This document shows, in pieces, positions 14,031 through 22,730 of a stretch of DNA of 64,000 nt. The stretch's first letter is position 1, and each line of letters starts with the position of its first letter. Source of the stretch: Cellulosilyticum ruminicola JCM 14822 (lineage in GTDB: Bacteria; Bacillota; Clostridia; Lachnospirales; Cellulosilyticaceae); assembly GCF_001311925.1 (NCBI RefSeq), contig NZ_BBCG01000006.1:47294-111293 (forward strand), given 5' to 3'. A program made the translations under genes and the position numbers. The notes under the pieces were generated by a model, which made no database searches, was not told the DNA's origin, and was given only the letters and a program-made list of their open reading frames with translations.

Positions 14031-14876
14031 CTAACTCATTTGACGTATAACCTTTTCTAACTTCATTTCCTGATAAACTGCATTTACTTCTGCACCAATT
14101 AAAAGTACCATACAGCTTGCATATAACCATATAAGTAAAATAAATACACCTCCTATACTACCATATAATTGATTGTATTTACTATAATTTTCTACATATA
14201 TAGAAAAAATCAAAGAAAAAACATACCACTCTACAGAAGCAGCAATAGTTCCTAACCACACATTTTTGATTTTTAAATGTTTTCTTGGCACTATTCTATA
14301 AACGATATAAAGTATGATAATCAGCACACAAAATGGCATAACCAGTCTAATTACATTCCATATAGGCATAACAATACCTTTATTTAAATCAAATATATTA
14401 ATGACATAATTACCTATATTATTCCCAAATACTAGAGCTACCATCATTAAAATAAGTAACATTGCAAATAATACAGTATACATTATAGATACGATTTTTG
14501 AGAGCCAATATGGTCGTATAAACTTAGAATTATATGCTAAATGAATTCCTCTTAACAAAGCATTAACAGCTGTTCCTCCTGACCATAACGAAATGAGTAC
14601 ACCCACAGATAATAGCGTTGTACTGCGATACAAAATAAATTTGTAAATAGTTGTTTCTATAAATGGCATAAGCGTAGGTGGTACAATTAATGCTATATTA
14701 TTTAGTAACATATCAATGGAAAGATTGGCAAAAGTTAATAAACTAATTACTACAATTAAAAATGGAAAAAATGCCATTATCCAATAATATGCTATTTGAG
14801 CACTTGTAGCTGCTATATTATGGGCACTATATCTTTTAACTAATTTTTTTATAAATATCCCGAACGTGTTTTCCAT
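14031..14876 (-). CDS. YihY/BrkB-family inner membrane protein
   Basis: A 281-residue protein with six predicted membrane helices. It has the family features: an N-terminal FIKKLVKRYSAHNIAATSAQ, the first-helix AYYWIMAFFPFLI, and SLWSGGTAVNALLRG near residue 95. The family was once called ribonuclease BN and is now considered a membrane protein of unknown, possibly transport-related, function. It appears to be the first gene of the minus-strand run continuing into mpg and metF. Confidence 0.88.
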   Translation of the reverse strand: MENTFGIFIKKLVKRYSAHNIAATSAQIAYYWIMAFFPFLIVVISLLTFANLSIDMLLNNIALIVPPTLMPFIETTIYKFILYRSTTLLSVGVLISLWSGGTAVNALLRGIHLAYNSKFIRPYWLSKIVSIMYTVLFAMLLILMMVALVFGNNIGNYVINIFDLNKGIVMPIWNVIRLVMPFCVLIIILYIVYRIVPRKHLKIKNVWLGTIAASVEWYVFSLIFSIYVENYSKYNQLYGSIGGVFILLIWLYASCMVLLIGAEVNAVYQEMKLEKVIRQMS

Positions 14877-14965
14877 AAACTCTCTCCTAACTATGCTTCA
14901 CTTACCTACATTATTCCTAGCTTATACTATTATTTATACTCCCTATTCATACCAAGAAGAACTTA

Positions 14966-15005
14966 AAAAATAAAGAGATACCAAAAGGTAGCTCTTTATT
15001 TTTTA
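14966..15005 (-). terminator. Terminator after the 160-residue membrane-anchored protein
   Basis: The stem (14967-14982 with 14987-15004, one A-G mismatch, AAAA loop) overlaps the stop codon of the gene at 14996 and is followed by a T-rich tract on the minus strand. Confidence 0.75.
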
Positions 15006-15478
15006 TTTTTAACTTCTTTATTATTATCTTTTAATGCTGCTTCAGCTTTATTTCTAGCTTTATCAAAAATACCCTTTTTCTTGTGAGTTTCAGGTAATTT
15101 TCCTGAAATTACTTTAACAATGAGGATACCAGCAAGTTCAACTTTAATTTGCTTTTTAGTTGGAATACTATCGTAAATTTTTTCATCACACATAAGAGTA
15201 TGAATTTGTGGACCAATTTTAGCAATTACAACTGGCATTTTACGTTTTTTGTACATCCAAGGAAGTTGTTCTTTCATTTGTTTTGGAAGTTTAAGATTAT
15301 CTAATTTATCTTTTTTCTTATCAATTACGAAAATTGATACTGCTTGTTTATTTTGTGAAATGAGTTGTTGTTGCTCGTCATATTTTCCTTGTAACTTTTT
15401 ACCCCAGAAATATAGACCGATAATTCCAGCAACTAAAATTGCCATTACGACCCAAAAGATTATCCATCCTGTAGACAT
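14996..15478 (-). CDS. Membrane-anchored protein of unknown function
   Basis: A 160-residue protein with one N-terminal membrane helix (about residues 5-26, WIIFWVVMAILVAGIIGLYF), a short basic linker, a small globular region (about 45-135) and a lysine-rich tail. The globular part has SIFVIDKKKDKLDNLKLP and MPVVIAKIGPQIHTLMCDE; I do not recognise a named domain. The anchor and orientation suggest the soluble part is cytoplasmic (positive residues follow the helix). It is monocistronic, with its own terminator. Confidence 0.75.
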   Translation of the reverse strand: MSTGWIIFWVVMAILVAGIIGLYFWGKKLQGKYDEQQQLISQNKQAVSIFVIDKKKDKLDNLKLPKQMKEQLPWMYKKRKMPVVIAKIGPQIHTLMCDEKIYDSIPTKKQIKVELAGILIVKVISGKLPETHKKKGIFDKARNKAEAALKDNNKEVKNKK

Positions 15479-15664
15479 TTGGACGTACCTCCTTATTAAT
15501 TCTATACTACTATGTACATTTTTTAGCTTTTATATACTATTTTCTATGCAAAAGCTAGTTGTTTTAAGTATATCATACCCAAACTTATAAGACAATGTTG
15601 TTAATAATTTTTGTTTTGCCGTATATACTAATACTAGTTCTCTTGTTCAAAAGGTGGTGCTATC

Positions 15665-17119
15665 ATGTTTCTTAATAATCTTGCTTTTACATGGATTGAT
15701 ATATTTTTCTTCATCAATGTTTTACTCATTTTATCAGTTGTATTCTGGCATCACAAAAGCACTAGCACAACTTGGTCTTGGATTATGATTATGCTCTTTA
15801 TCCCCATTGTAGGCTTTATTCTTTATCTACTTTTTGGCCAAGACCTTAGAAAACAAAAAACTTTTAATCAAAAAGGGGAACAAGATCGTTTCTTGGCTGT
15901 AAAGCTTTTACAAGAATTTTCTTTTAAACAATCACTTAGTAAATATACTAACCCTCTCATTTCAGCTTATAAAACACTTATAACTATGAACCTCATTTCT
16001 CATGACTCGCTTTATACTGAAGATAATGATATTACCATTTATACAGACGGCAGTGAACTTTTCACAACCATTTTCCATGCTATTAATAATGCGCAAAAAT
16101 ATATTCATATTGAATACTACATTATCCACGATGATGAACTTGGTAAACTTTTTAAAAACTTACTTATAAAAAAGGCTCAACAAGGTGTAGATATATTTAT
16201 ACTCTATGATGAAGTTGGCTCTCTTAAAACGCCTAAACGTTATTTCTATGACTTGAAACATGCCGGCATTAAAATTGCTCACTTCTATCCTTCTAAAATT
16301 CCATTTATTAAACTTCATGCTAATTATCGTAATCACCGCAAAATATGTGTTATAGATGGAGAAGTAGCCTTTCTAGGCGGATTCAATGTAGGTGCCGAAT
16401 ACTTGGGCCTTAATGAAAAGTTTGGCTATTGGCGTGACACACATTTACGTATCATTGGCAGTAGTGTCGATCTTATTAATTTACAATTTCTATTAGATAG
16501 ACGTTTTGCTACCCATGAAAAGCTCAACTTAGAAAACTATATTCCTATCCATCTTCCTAAACCTACTTATAAAATAGGTATGCAAATTGTCTCTAGTGGT
16601 CCAGACTCGAAATATCCAAGTATTCGTAATGCTTATATGGCTATGATTAACTCCGCAAAAAAATCAATCTATATTCAAACACCTTATTTCATTCCAGATG
16701 AAGGTGTACTTACTGCCCTCAAACTTGCTTGTCTATCCGGCTTAGACGTTCGCATCATGATTCCTAATAAGCCTGATCACATATTTGTATACTGGGCAAC
16801 TTATGCCCATATAGGTGAACTCATCGCTTGTGGTTGTCAATGTTACACCTATGAACACGGATTTCTCCACGCCAAAACAATTGTTGTTGATGAAGAAATA
16901 TGTTCTATCGGCACCGCTAATTTTGATATTAGAAGCTTTAATCTCAACTTTGAAATCAATGCCTTCATCTACGACCAAACAACCTCAAAAAAACTTGTCG
17001 CTATATTCAAGCAAGACATAGAACTATGCAACCAACTCACACCAACACTTTATAATAACCGGTCCTATCTTATAAAATTTAAAGAATCTATTTCTCGCCT
17101 TATCTCCCCTATCCTGTAA
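15665..17119 (+). CDS. cls: Cardiolipin synthase (phospholipase D family)
   Basis: It condenses two phosphatidylglycerol molecules to cardiolipin in the membrane. The 484-residue protein has two N-terminal membrane helices (about 8-65), then two HKD phosphodiesterase motifs: HRKICVIDGEVAFLGG near residue 222 and HAKTIVVDEEICSIGTANFD near 405. Family length is 480-510. The start at 15665 has AAAGGTGG upstream. It is convergent with fapA, whose terminator lies between them. Confidence 0.95.
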   Translation: MFLNNLAFTWIDIFFFINVLLILSVVFWHHKSTSTTWSWIMIMLFIPIVGFILYLLFGQDLRKQKTFNQKGEQDRFLAVKLLQEFSFKQSLSKYTNPLISAYKTLITMNLISHDSLYTEDNDITIYTDGSELFTTIFHAINNAQKYIHIEYYIIHDDELGKLFKNLLIKKAQQGVDIFILYDEVGSLKTPKRYFYDLKHAGIKIAHFYPSKIPFIKLHANYRNHRKICVIDGEVAFLGGFNVGAEYLGLNEKFGYWRDTHLRIIGSSVDLINLQFLLDRRFATHEKLNLENYIPIHLPKPTYKIGMQIVSSGPDSKYPSIRNAYMAMINSAKKSIYIQTPYFIPDEGVLTALKLACLSGLDVRIMIPNKPDHIFVYWATYAHIGELIACGCQCYTYEHGFLHAKTIVVDEEICSIGTANFDIRSFNLNFEINAFIYDQTTSKKLVAIFKQDIELCNQLTPTLYNNRSYLIKFKESISRLISPIL

Positions 17120-17202
17120 CTTTACTCTAGTGTTGACCTCAAAGTGTGACGAGAGGTTTAAGTAAGTTTTTTTCTTCCATACACGCCCTCCTCTCCATAA
17201 AA

Positions 17203-17236
17203 AGAGTCAGATCGCACCACAGTGCAACCCGACTCT
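17203..17236 (-). terminator. Terminator of fapA
   Basis: On the minus strand the stem is about 15 bp with a few G-U pairs (outer 17203-17208 with 17231-17236) and a TGTG loop, then TTTTT. Read on the plus strand the G-U pairs become mismatches, so it should act mainly on the minus strand. Confidence 0.75.
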
Positions 17237-17241
17237 CTTCA

Positions 17242-18624
17242 CTATATTATACTAAGTTCCCCGTCAACTTTTCTGACAGTAACACCATGCTGAACATCGT
17301 CTATGTATTTAACAATATTTCCAAGTGTAATTTTTACCCCTGGATAAATTGCATCGCTTACACGTATTAATCCATCTTGGGCACCACTTAATGTATCAGA
17401 TAATATCTTGAATTGATGTTTTAATTCATCGATTTCTTCTATAAGCGGTCCTCTTGATGCATTTAATTTATTGAGCATTACTTTTCTATTTAAATCTAAC
17501 GCATTTCCTCTCAATTTTGCTGTTAAGAAATTTACACTCTTCTCTAATTTTGAAAAGTCTTCTTTTTTCTTTTTCAATTCATCTGCCATTCGTCTATGTT
17601 CTTGATAAAGTTCAGATGGTACACCTATTTGTACATTTGTTGCTGTTCCCATAGGTGAGCCAATACTTTTTGCAATAATCATATTTGTTGCTGCTATATT
17701 ACCACCAACTATAGTCCCTTTACCCATTTCAACACGTATGCTGTTTCCTGCATCAGCTACACCATGAATAATTGCCTCAGTAATAATATCACCTTTGGCT
17801 TCTACATTTGCGTTTTGAATAAATTTAGCAATAACGTTTCCCCCTGAAACAATTTTACCTTTTTCTGTTCCTTGAACACCGTATGTAAGAATAATATCTC
17901 CACCAGCAATGATTGTTGCATCTTCTACTGGACCTTGTACTTCTACAGATCCATCTGCTTCTATTGTAAAGCCTGCATGTACAGTTCCTCTCACAACAAC
18001 ATTTCCTATAAATTTAATATTCCCAATAGAACTATCTACATCACCTTGAACTGTATATACGGTATTAACGTATACATTATGTCCATCATATTCTAACTTA
18101 CCATCTACACTAGCTACTAGTATTGTGTCATCTACTATTTCTGTATTTTTCCCTTTTGGCAATCTTATATCTTTACCTTTTTTTGCTCTTACTACACCTC
18201 CTAGAACGTTATAACCATCTTCCCCTAGGGTAGGAAAAGTTTTAGTAGCAAGCAGTTCACCCTTTTTTACATTAAATACCGTTCCTAAATCCTTAAAGTC
18301 TACAGTACCATCTTCATTTTGTTTAGGAACAAATTTCACTAATTTTTTAGAGTCAAAATTAAGAGTTAATTTACCATCAATACCATCAGTAGCAGTTTTT
18401 CCTTGTGCAACAATATACTTATAGTTATATTTTTTTGTTTGTGAGAGCTCTATAAGTGCGTTTTCATCAATACCTTTAGTGATTCCTCTATTAGCAATAG
18501 CTAATTTGATTTCTTCTAAAGTCAGTAATCTTCCGTCTTCTTCTGGGGGTGTAAACCATATAACGCCTAGCATTTTATCTCTAGACACTTCTACATTTAC
18601 TTTCTCATTAACTATTTCCAGCAT
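17242..18624 (-). CDS. FapA-family (DUF342) polymer-forming protein
   Basis: The 460-residue protein matches the FapA/DUF342 family: an N-terminal region, then a right-handed beta-helix made of short imperfect repeats (about residues 150-340, for example NIKFIGNVVVRGTVHAGF and VEVQGPVEDATIIAGGDIIL), then a charged coiled coil (about 345-420). FapA proteins have been linked to flagellar assembly, but the family also occurs in non-motile Firmicutes and no flagellar gene is in this window, so the role is uncertain. It is the third gene of pncB-plsC-fapA. Confidence 0.88.
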   Translation of the reverse strand: MLEIVNEKVNVEVSRDKMLGVIWFTPPEEDGRLLTLEEIKLAIANRGITKGIDENALIELSQTKKYNYKYIVAQGKTATDGIDGKLTLNFDSKKLVKFVPKQNEDGTVDFKDLGTVFNVKKGELLATKTFPTLGEDGYNVLGGVVRAKKGKDIRLPKGKNTEIVDDTILVASVDGKLEYDGHNVYVNTVYTVQGDVDSSIGNIKFIGNVVVRGTVHAGFTIEADGSVEVQGPVEDATIIAGGDIILTYGVQGTEKGKIVSGGNVIAKFIQNANVEAKGDIITEAIIHGVADAGNSIRVEMGKGTIVGGNIAATNMIIAKSIGSPMGTATNVQIGVPSELYQEHRRMADELKKKKEDFSKLEKSVNFLTAKLRGNALDLNRKVMLNKLNASRGPLIEEIDELKHQFKILSDTLSGAQDGLIRVSDAIYPGVKITLGNIVKYIDDVQHGVTVRKVDGELSII

Positions 18625-18655
18625 AACGTGTTCCTCCTTAGTAAATATATAATTT

Positions 18656-19417
18656 TTACTTCAGTTGACTTTGATTTATAATTTCAGCAAATAATTCTCT
18701 TACAATATCTTCTGTCAGTTTTGGTAATACTTTTATATCTTCTTTACTTAGGTCTTTAACTTCTATTGGCTTTCCAATATTTAATGTTACTCTTGTTGTT
18801 TGAATACCTCTTTTTTCTTCAAATACCTTATGTGTATTATGAATAGCAATTGGTACAATGGGTACTCCTGTTTTAATAGCTAATTTAAACACGCCGCCTT
18901 TGAATTCTTTAATCTCATTGCCAGACACTCTTGTTCCTTCTGGGAATACTACAATAGATTGTCCCTGCTTAATTTCGTCAATACCCTTAATAATCTTTTC
19001 TATTGTTCCTCTCTTGTCTTCGCGATCAATATAAATCGCTCCTAATGCATCAAACCAAGTGTTTATTAGCATCATATTGCCTACTTCTTTTTTAGCAATA
19101 TAAATACATGGGTCATCTATTGTGCTTACAAGAGATACAATATCAAATATTCCTTTATGATTTGCTACATATAGTACAGGCCCTTCTTTAGGTAAATTTT
19201 CTTTCCCCATAACCTGTAAATCCATTTTAGCTGACTTAATCATTTTTTTACATAAAAGCTGCATTTGTTTATAAATTTCTTCTCTACTTTTACGAATAGA
19301 GTATTTTTTATTTCCATACGCATATTCATTACGTTTTTTCGAAAGCATTAAATGCGTAGAACCCATTGTCCATAACATTCTAATATCATTAAGTAATATA
19401 TTTTCTCTCTTATTCAC
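18656..19417 (-). CDS. plsC: 1-acyl-sn-glycerol-3-phosphate acyltransferase
   Basis: It acylates lysophosphatidate in phospholipid synthesis. The catalytic HX4D motif is NHKGIFD near residue 88, and the substrate motif FPEGTR is near 159; GVPIVPIAI near 187 completes the family block set. The 253-residue length is normal, with a longer basic N-terminus than most. The start is GTG at 19417 behind AGGTGAT. It begins 9 bases after pncB ends, and fapA follows by 31 bases. Confidence 0.93.
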   Translation of the reverse strand: MNKRENILLNDIRMLWTMGSTHLMLSKKRNEYAYGNKKYSIRKSREEIYKQMQLLCKKMIKSAKMDLQVMGKENLPKEGPVLYVANHKGIFDIVSLVSTIDDPCIYIAKKEVGNMMLINTWFDALGAIYIDREDKRGTIEKIIKGIDEIKQGQSIVVFPEGTRVSGNEIKEFKGGVFKLAIKTGVPIVPIAIHNTHKVFEEKRGIQTTRVTLNIGKPIEVKDLSKEDIKVLPKLTEDIVRELFAEIINQSQLK

Positions 19418-19426
19418 TTACATCAC

Positions 19427-20878
19427 CTAATCTTTCTTATAGCTCTCTAACATTTTTTCTTTTAATGCATATAGGCTTTCTGATAAAACTACTGACATAA
19501 TTTCTGGGTTAACAAGTCGTTTATATTCATCCCAAAGTGTTTCTAACTCTTCTTTTGCATACTCTTTAATTACTTTTACAGTTGGCACTTCGTATACTTT
19601 TTGTCCTTTTCTAAAGATAGGCAATAATAATTCTCTTACCTCATAACTTTCTGGTTTTAATTTAGTTTTCATCCATCTTGCATTTTGCTCAATGAGAACA
19701 AGTTCTTTTGTTTCATCAAATATTTCTTCTTCAAGTGCAATAATATCAGCTTTGATTTTACCTGTTTCTTTGTTATAAACACGTACTACTTTTTTAATTC
19801 CTGGATTTGTTACTTTTTCTGGATTATTAGAAATTTTAATTTTAGGAACTACTACGCCATCTTCATGAATTTCAGCTGCTAATTTATAAATACCACCAAA
19901 TGAAGGGCAATCAGATGATGTAATCATATTTGTTCCTACACCCCAAAGTGTAATTTGAGCACCCTGTCTCTTAAGATCTGCAATAAGCATTTCATCAAGG
20001 TCACATGAAGCACTAATAATAGCATCTTTATGTCCTGCTTCGTCTAACATGTATCTTGCTTTTTTAGAAAGATATGCAAGATCTCCACTGTCTAAGCGAA
20101 TACCATAAGACTCCATTTTAATGCCATTTGCTTTCATTTCATTAAATACTTTAATAGCATTTGGAACCCCAGAACCAAGTGTGTCATAAGTATCTACAAG
20201 TAAAATACATTTATCTGGGAATAATTTAGCATATGCTCTAAATGCTTCAATTTCTTCATCAAAACTCATAACCCAGCTATGTGCATGTGTTCCCGATACA
20301 GGTACATCAAACATTTGCCCTGTAAGTACATTAGATGTAGCTGCACATCCACCAATTACAGCCGCTCTTGCTCCATAAATCCCTGCATCCGGTCCTTGTG
20401 CTCGACGGAGTCCAAATTCAAGAACAGGGTCTCCTTCCGCTGCACGTACAACTCTAGCTGCTTTAGTTGCAATCAGACTTTGGTGATTAATGATGTTTAA
20501 AAGTGCTGTTTCTACAAACTGTGCTTCTAAAATAGGGGCTTTAACACGCATTAATACTTCCATAGGAAATACAACTGTTCCTTCTGGAATTGCATCGATA
20601 TCTCCTGTAAATTTAAAGTTTCTAAGATATTCCAAGAAACTCTCATTAAATAAATTAAGTCCTCTTAAATACGCAATATCTTCTTCATCAAAGTGAAGAT
20701 TTTCAATATAATCTATAGCTTGTTCAAGCCCTGCACAAATTGCATAACCATTTTTAGATGGGTTATTTCTATAAAATAAATCAAATACTACTTCATGATT
20801 ATTAATATTATTTTCATGATATCCTTGCATCATTGTTAACTGATATAAATCTGTTAATAGGGTTAAATTTCTTTTCAT
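19427..20878 (-). CDS. pncB: Nicotinate phosphoribosyltransferase
   Basis: It converts nicotinate and PRPP to nicotinate mononucleotide for NAD salvage. The 483-residue protein shows the family motifs LTDLYQLTMMQGY at the N-terminus, GTHAHSWVMSF around residue 197 (with the phosphorylatable His region) and DTYDTLGSGVPNAI near 230, plus the GIRLDSGDLAYLS motif near 260. Its length fits the long bacterial type. It leads the pncB-plsC-fapA group. Confidence 0.95.
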   Translation of the reverse strand: MKRNLTLLTDLYQLTMMQGYHENNINNHEVVFDLFYRNNPSKNGYAICAGLEQAIDYIENLHFDEEDIAYLRGLNLFNESFLEYLRNFKFTGDIDAIPEGTVVFPMEVLMRVKAPILEAQFVETALLNIINHQSLIATKAARVVRAAEGDPVLEFGLRRAQGPDAGIYGARAAVIGGCAATSNVLTGQMFDVPVSGTHAHSWVMSFDEEIEAFRAYAKLFPDKCILLVDTYDTLGSGVPNAIKVFNEMKANGIKMESYGIRLDSGDLAYLSKKARYMLDEAGHKDAIISASCDLDEMLIADLKRQGAQITLWGVGTNMITSSDCPSFGGIYKLAAEIHEDGVVVPKIKISNNPEKVTNPGIKKVVRVYNKETGKIKADIIALEEEIFDETKELVLIEQNARWMKTKLKPESYEVRELLLPIFRKGQKVYEVPTVKVIKEYAKEELETLWDEYKRLVNPEIMSVVLSESLYALKEKMLESYKKD

Positions 20879-21092
20879 ATATTTTTCTCCCGTCTTTAAT
20901 CTTACTAATGCTTATTACTCTTATAAATCTATAGTATGATCTTTCTATGTCGTCCTAATTCTAATTTTAAATGAGTCCATATCCTAAAATAGCTATATTG
21001 TAAATCTCATTTTTACCACACTATGCTATAATATCCCTATTATAACATACACATAAAAAAATTTATTGATATTTTCCTAAGGAGTTTACAGT

Positions 21093-22018
21093 ATGTCAAA
21101 AAATCAATCTAAGTCCAAAATTATTTTAGTTACCTCACTTATAGCTATATTTTGTAATGTTTTATGGGGTAGTGCATTCCCAGCTTTAAAAATTGTCTAT
21201 AAAGAAATGGGTATTGTAAGTCATGATCTTGGTGGCACAATTACCTTTATCAGTCTAAGATTTTTATTAGCTGGTATTTTCATCTTTATTGCTGGATTAT
21301 TAACTAGTACCCCTCTTTTTAAAATAAGCAAAATACAGATTTTATTAATTATTATTTTAGGTCTATTCAACACCACTTTGCAATACTTTTTCTTTAACAT
21401 CGGTGTAAATAATACCTCTGGTATCAAAGCTTCTATTTTAGGTCAAGTAGGCATTTTCTTTTCTATCATTTTAGCTCATTTTATATACAAAGATGATAAA
21501 TTAAGTCTTAGAAAAATCTTAGGCCTAAGTCTAGGCTTTATAGGAATTATTTTAATCAATTTAAATAAAGAAACAAATAACTTTTTACAATTTAAATTAC
21601 TAGGCGAAGGGTTCATGATTATATCTGGACTTGTAAGTGCCTGTACAATGTTCATCGCTAAAAGAATTGGTAAAGAATTACCTAGTATAGTTTATACTAG
21701 TTGGCAAATGATTATTGGCTCTATTGCTCTCTTCTTTATAGGCCATTTAATGGGTGGACGTATAGACAATCTAACTTTTACTCCACTTTCAATTTCATTG
21801 CTTTTATACCTTGCCTTATTATCTAGTGTTGCCTTTTGCCTTTGGTATTATATACTCCAACTGAGAAAAGTTGGTGAGCTGGCAATGTATAATTTGCCAT
21901 TCCTATTTCAGGTACTATACTTACCGCATTATTTGTTCAAACTGAACATATTACACCTATTCATATCTTTGCACTTTTACTTGTATCTTTGGGTATTATT
22001 ATCGTTAATAAATATTAA
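21093..22018 (+). CDS. EamA/DMT-family permease, split by a one-base deletion
   Basis: A ten-helix drug/metabolite transporter with two EamA repeats; the N-terminal half starts IAIFCNVLWGSAFPALKI, typical of the family. The first frame is correct to MYNL near 21893. One base is then missing, and the next frame continues AIPISGTILTALFVQTE and ends IIIVNKY with a stop at 22018. Restoring one base gives about 308 residues, the normal family length. Reading through unshifted instead gives a hydrophobic tail to 22178 that does not resemble the family. An extended -10 (TGCTATAAT, -10 hexamer at 21027-21032) lies upstream. The substrate is unknown. Confidence 0.85.
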
Positions 22019-22039
22019 TACTTATATATTTCAATTTAA

Positions 22040-22093
22040 TAAATTATATATCCAACCTTACCCTATCTATACTTTTGTTGGATATATAATTTA
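22040..22093 (+). terminator. Long hairpin after the DMT permease, possible terminator
   Basis: A perfect 17-bp stem (22040-22056 with 22077-22093) and 20-base loop lie just after the reconstructed stop. There is no clean T-run after it, so termination is only probable. Confidence 0.4.
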
Positions 22094-22304
22094 CTTTATA
22101 TTAAACATTTGTCATTTTTTTATTTTCTTTAGCTATTTTTATCATTTTTACAAACTGCCGTCTATTTATATTCTTTAATGCATTCCGCTTACTATTTGCC
22201 TATCTACAAAATTCTGTTTACTACTAGACATCTCCTACATTTAATTTTATAATATTATTTAGTACAATTTTATTTATAAACACAATGAAAAGGAGAAGTA
22301 CTTT

Positions 22305-22546
22305 ATTTGATACGTCACAGCGAGTGAGGTTGGTGGAAGCTCACACGATAGAATATAGGAAAAATCACCTTGGAGTGGCAGACCGAACATAACTTTTGTT
22401 ATGAGTAGACTCTGACGGTTTCCTACCGTTACCGTAAGGAAAGGTATAACGAGCGGTCTTCTTTTAAAGAAGGCAAATCAGGTGGTACCGCGGAAGATTA
22501 CGTATATAACGCTCTTTCGTCCTGTTTATGGATGAAGGAGTTTTTT
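22305..22546 (+). ncRNA. T-box leader upstream of ileS
   Basis: A tRNA-sensing leader. The conserved T-box AGGTGGTACCGCG is at 22480-22492, and the competing terminator follows at 22512-22546. Stem I features precede it (AGCGAG near 22319 and CCGAAC near 22383). The variable base in TGGT is T, which would pair with an A discriminator, as in tRNA-Ile. In the place where I expect the specifier (after GAGT, 22374-22380) I read GGC or GCA, not an isoleucine codon; my alignment of that loop is by eye. The leader is about 190 bases from the ileS start, farther than usual. Confidence 0.9.
22512..22546 (+). terminator. T-box regulatory terminator
   Basis: An 11-bp stem (22512-22522 with 22530-22540, two G-U pairs) and seven-base loop are followed by six T. 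It would be replaced by the antiterminator when uncharged tRNA binds. Confidence 0.88.
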
Positions 22547-22730
22547 ATTGCTATAATTTATGGCATCAAAGTCCTGAATCCAATATTATTCATATGTCTA
22601 AGATTAATATTTTAAGGATTTGGTTATAACTAAATAATAAGCTTTAAATTATTTTTCTTTTTACATATGTGATTTTTGTAACACTGTCACGATTCATTTT
22701 CACAATTTATATTAGGAGGAATAGTAACGT

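Noticed and set aside
22018..22178. C-terminal extension of the DMT permease to 22178
   Set aside because: It is an out-of-frame hydrophobic tail; the correct frame after one base ends in a normal C-terminus at 22018.
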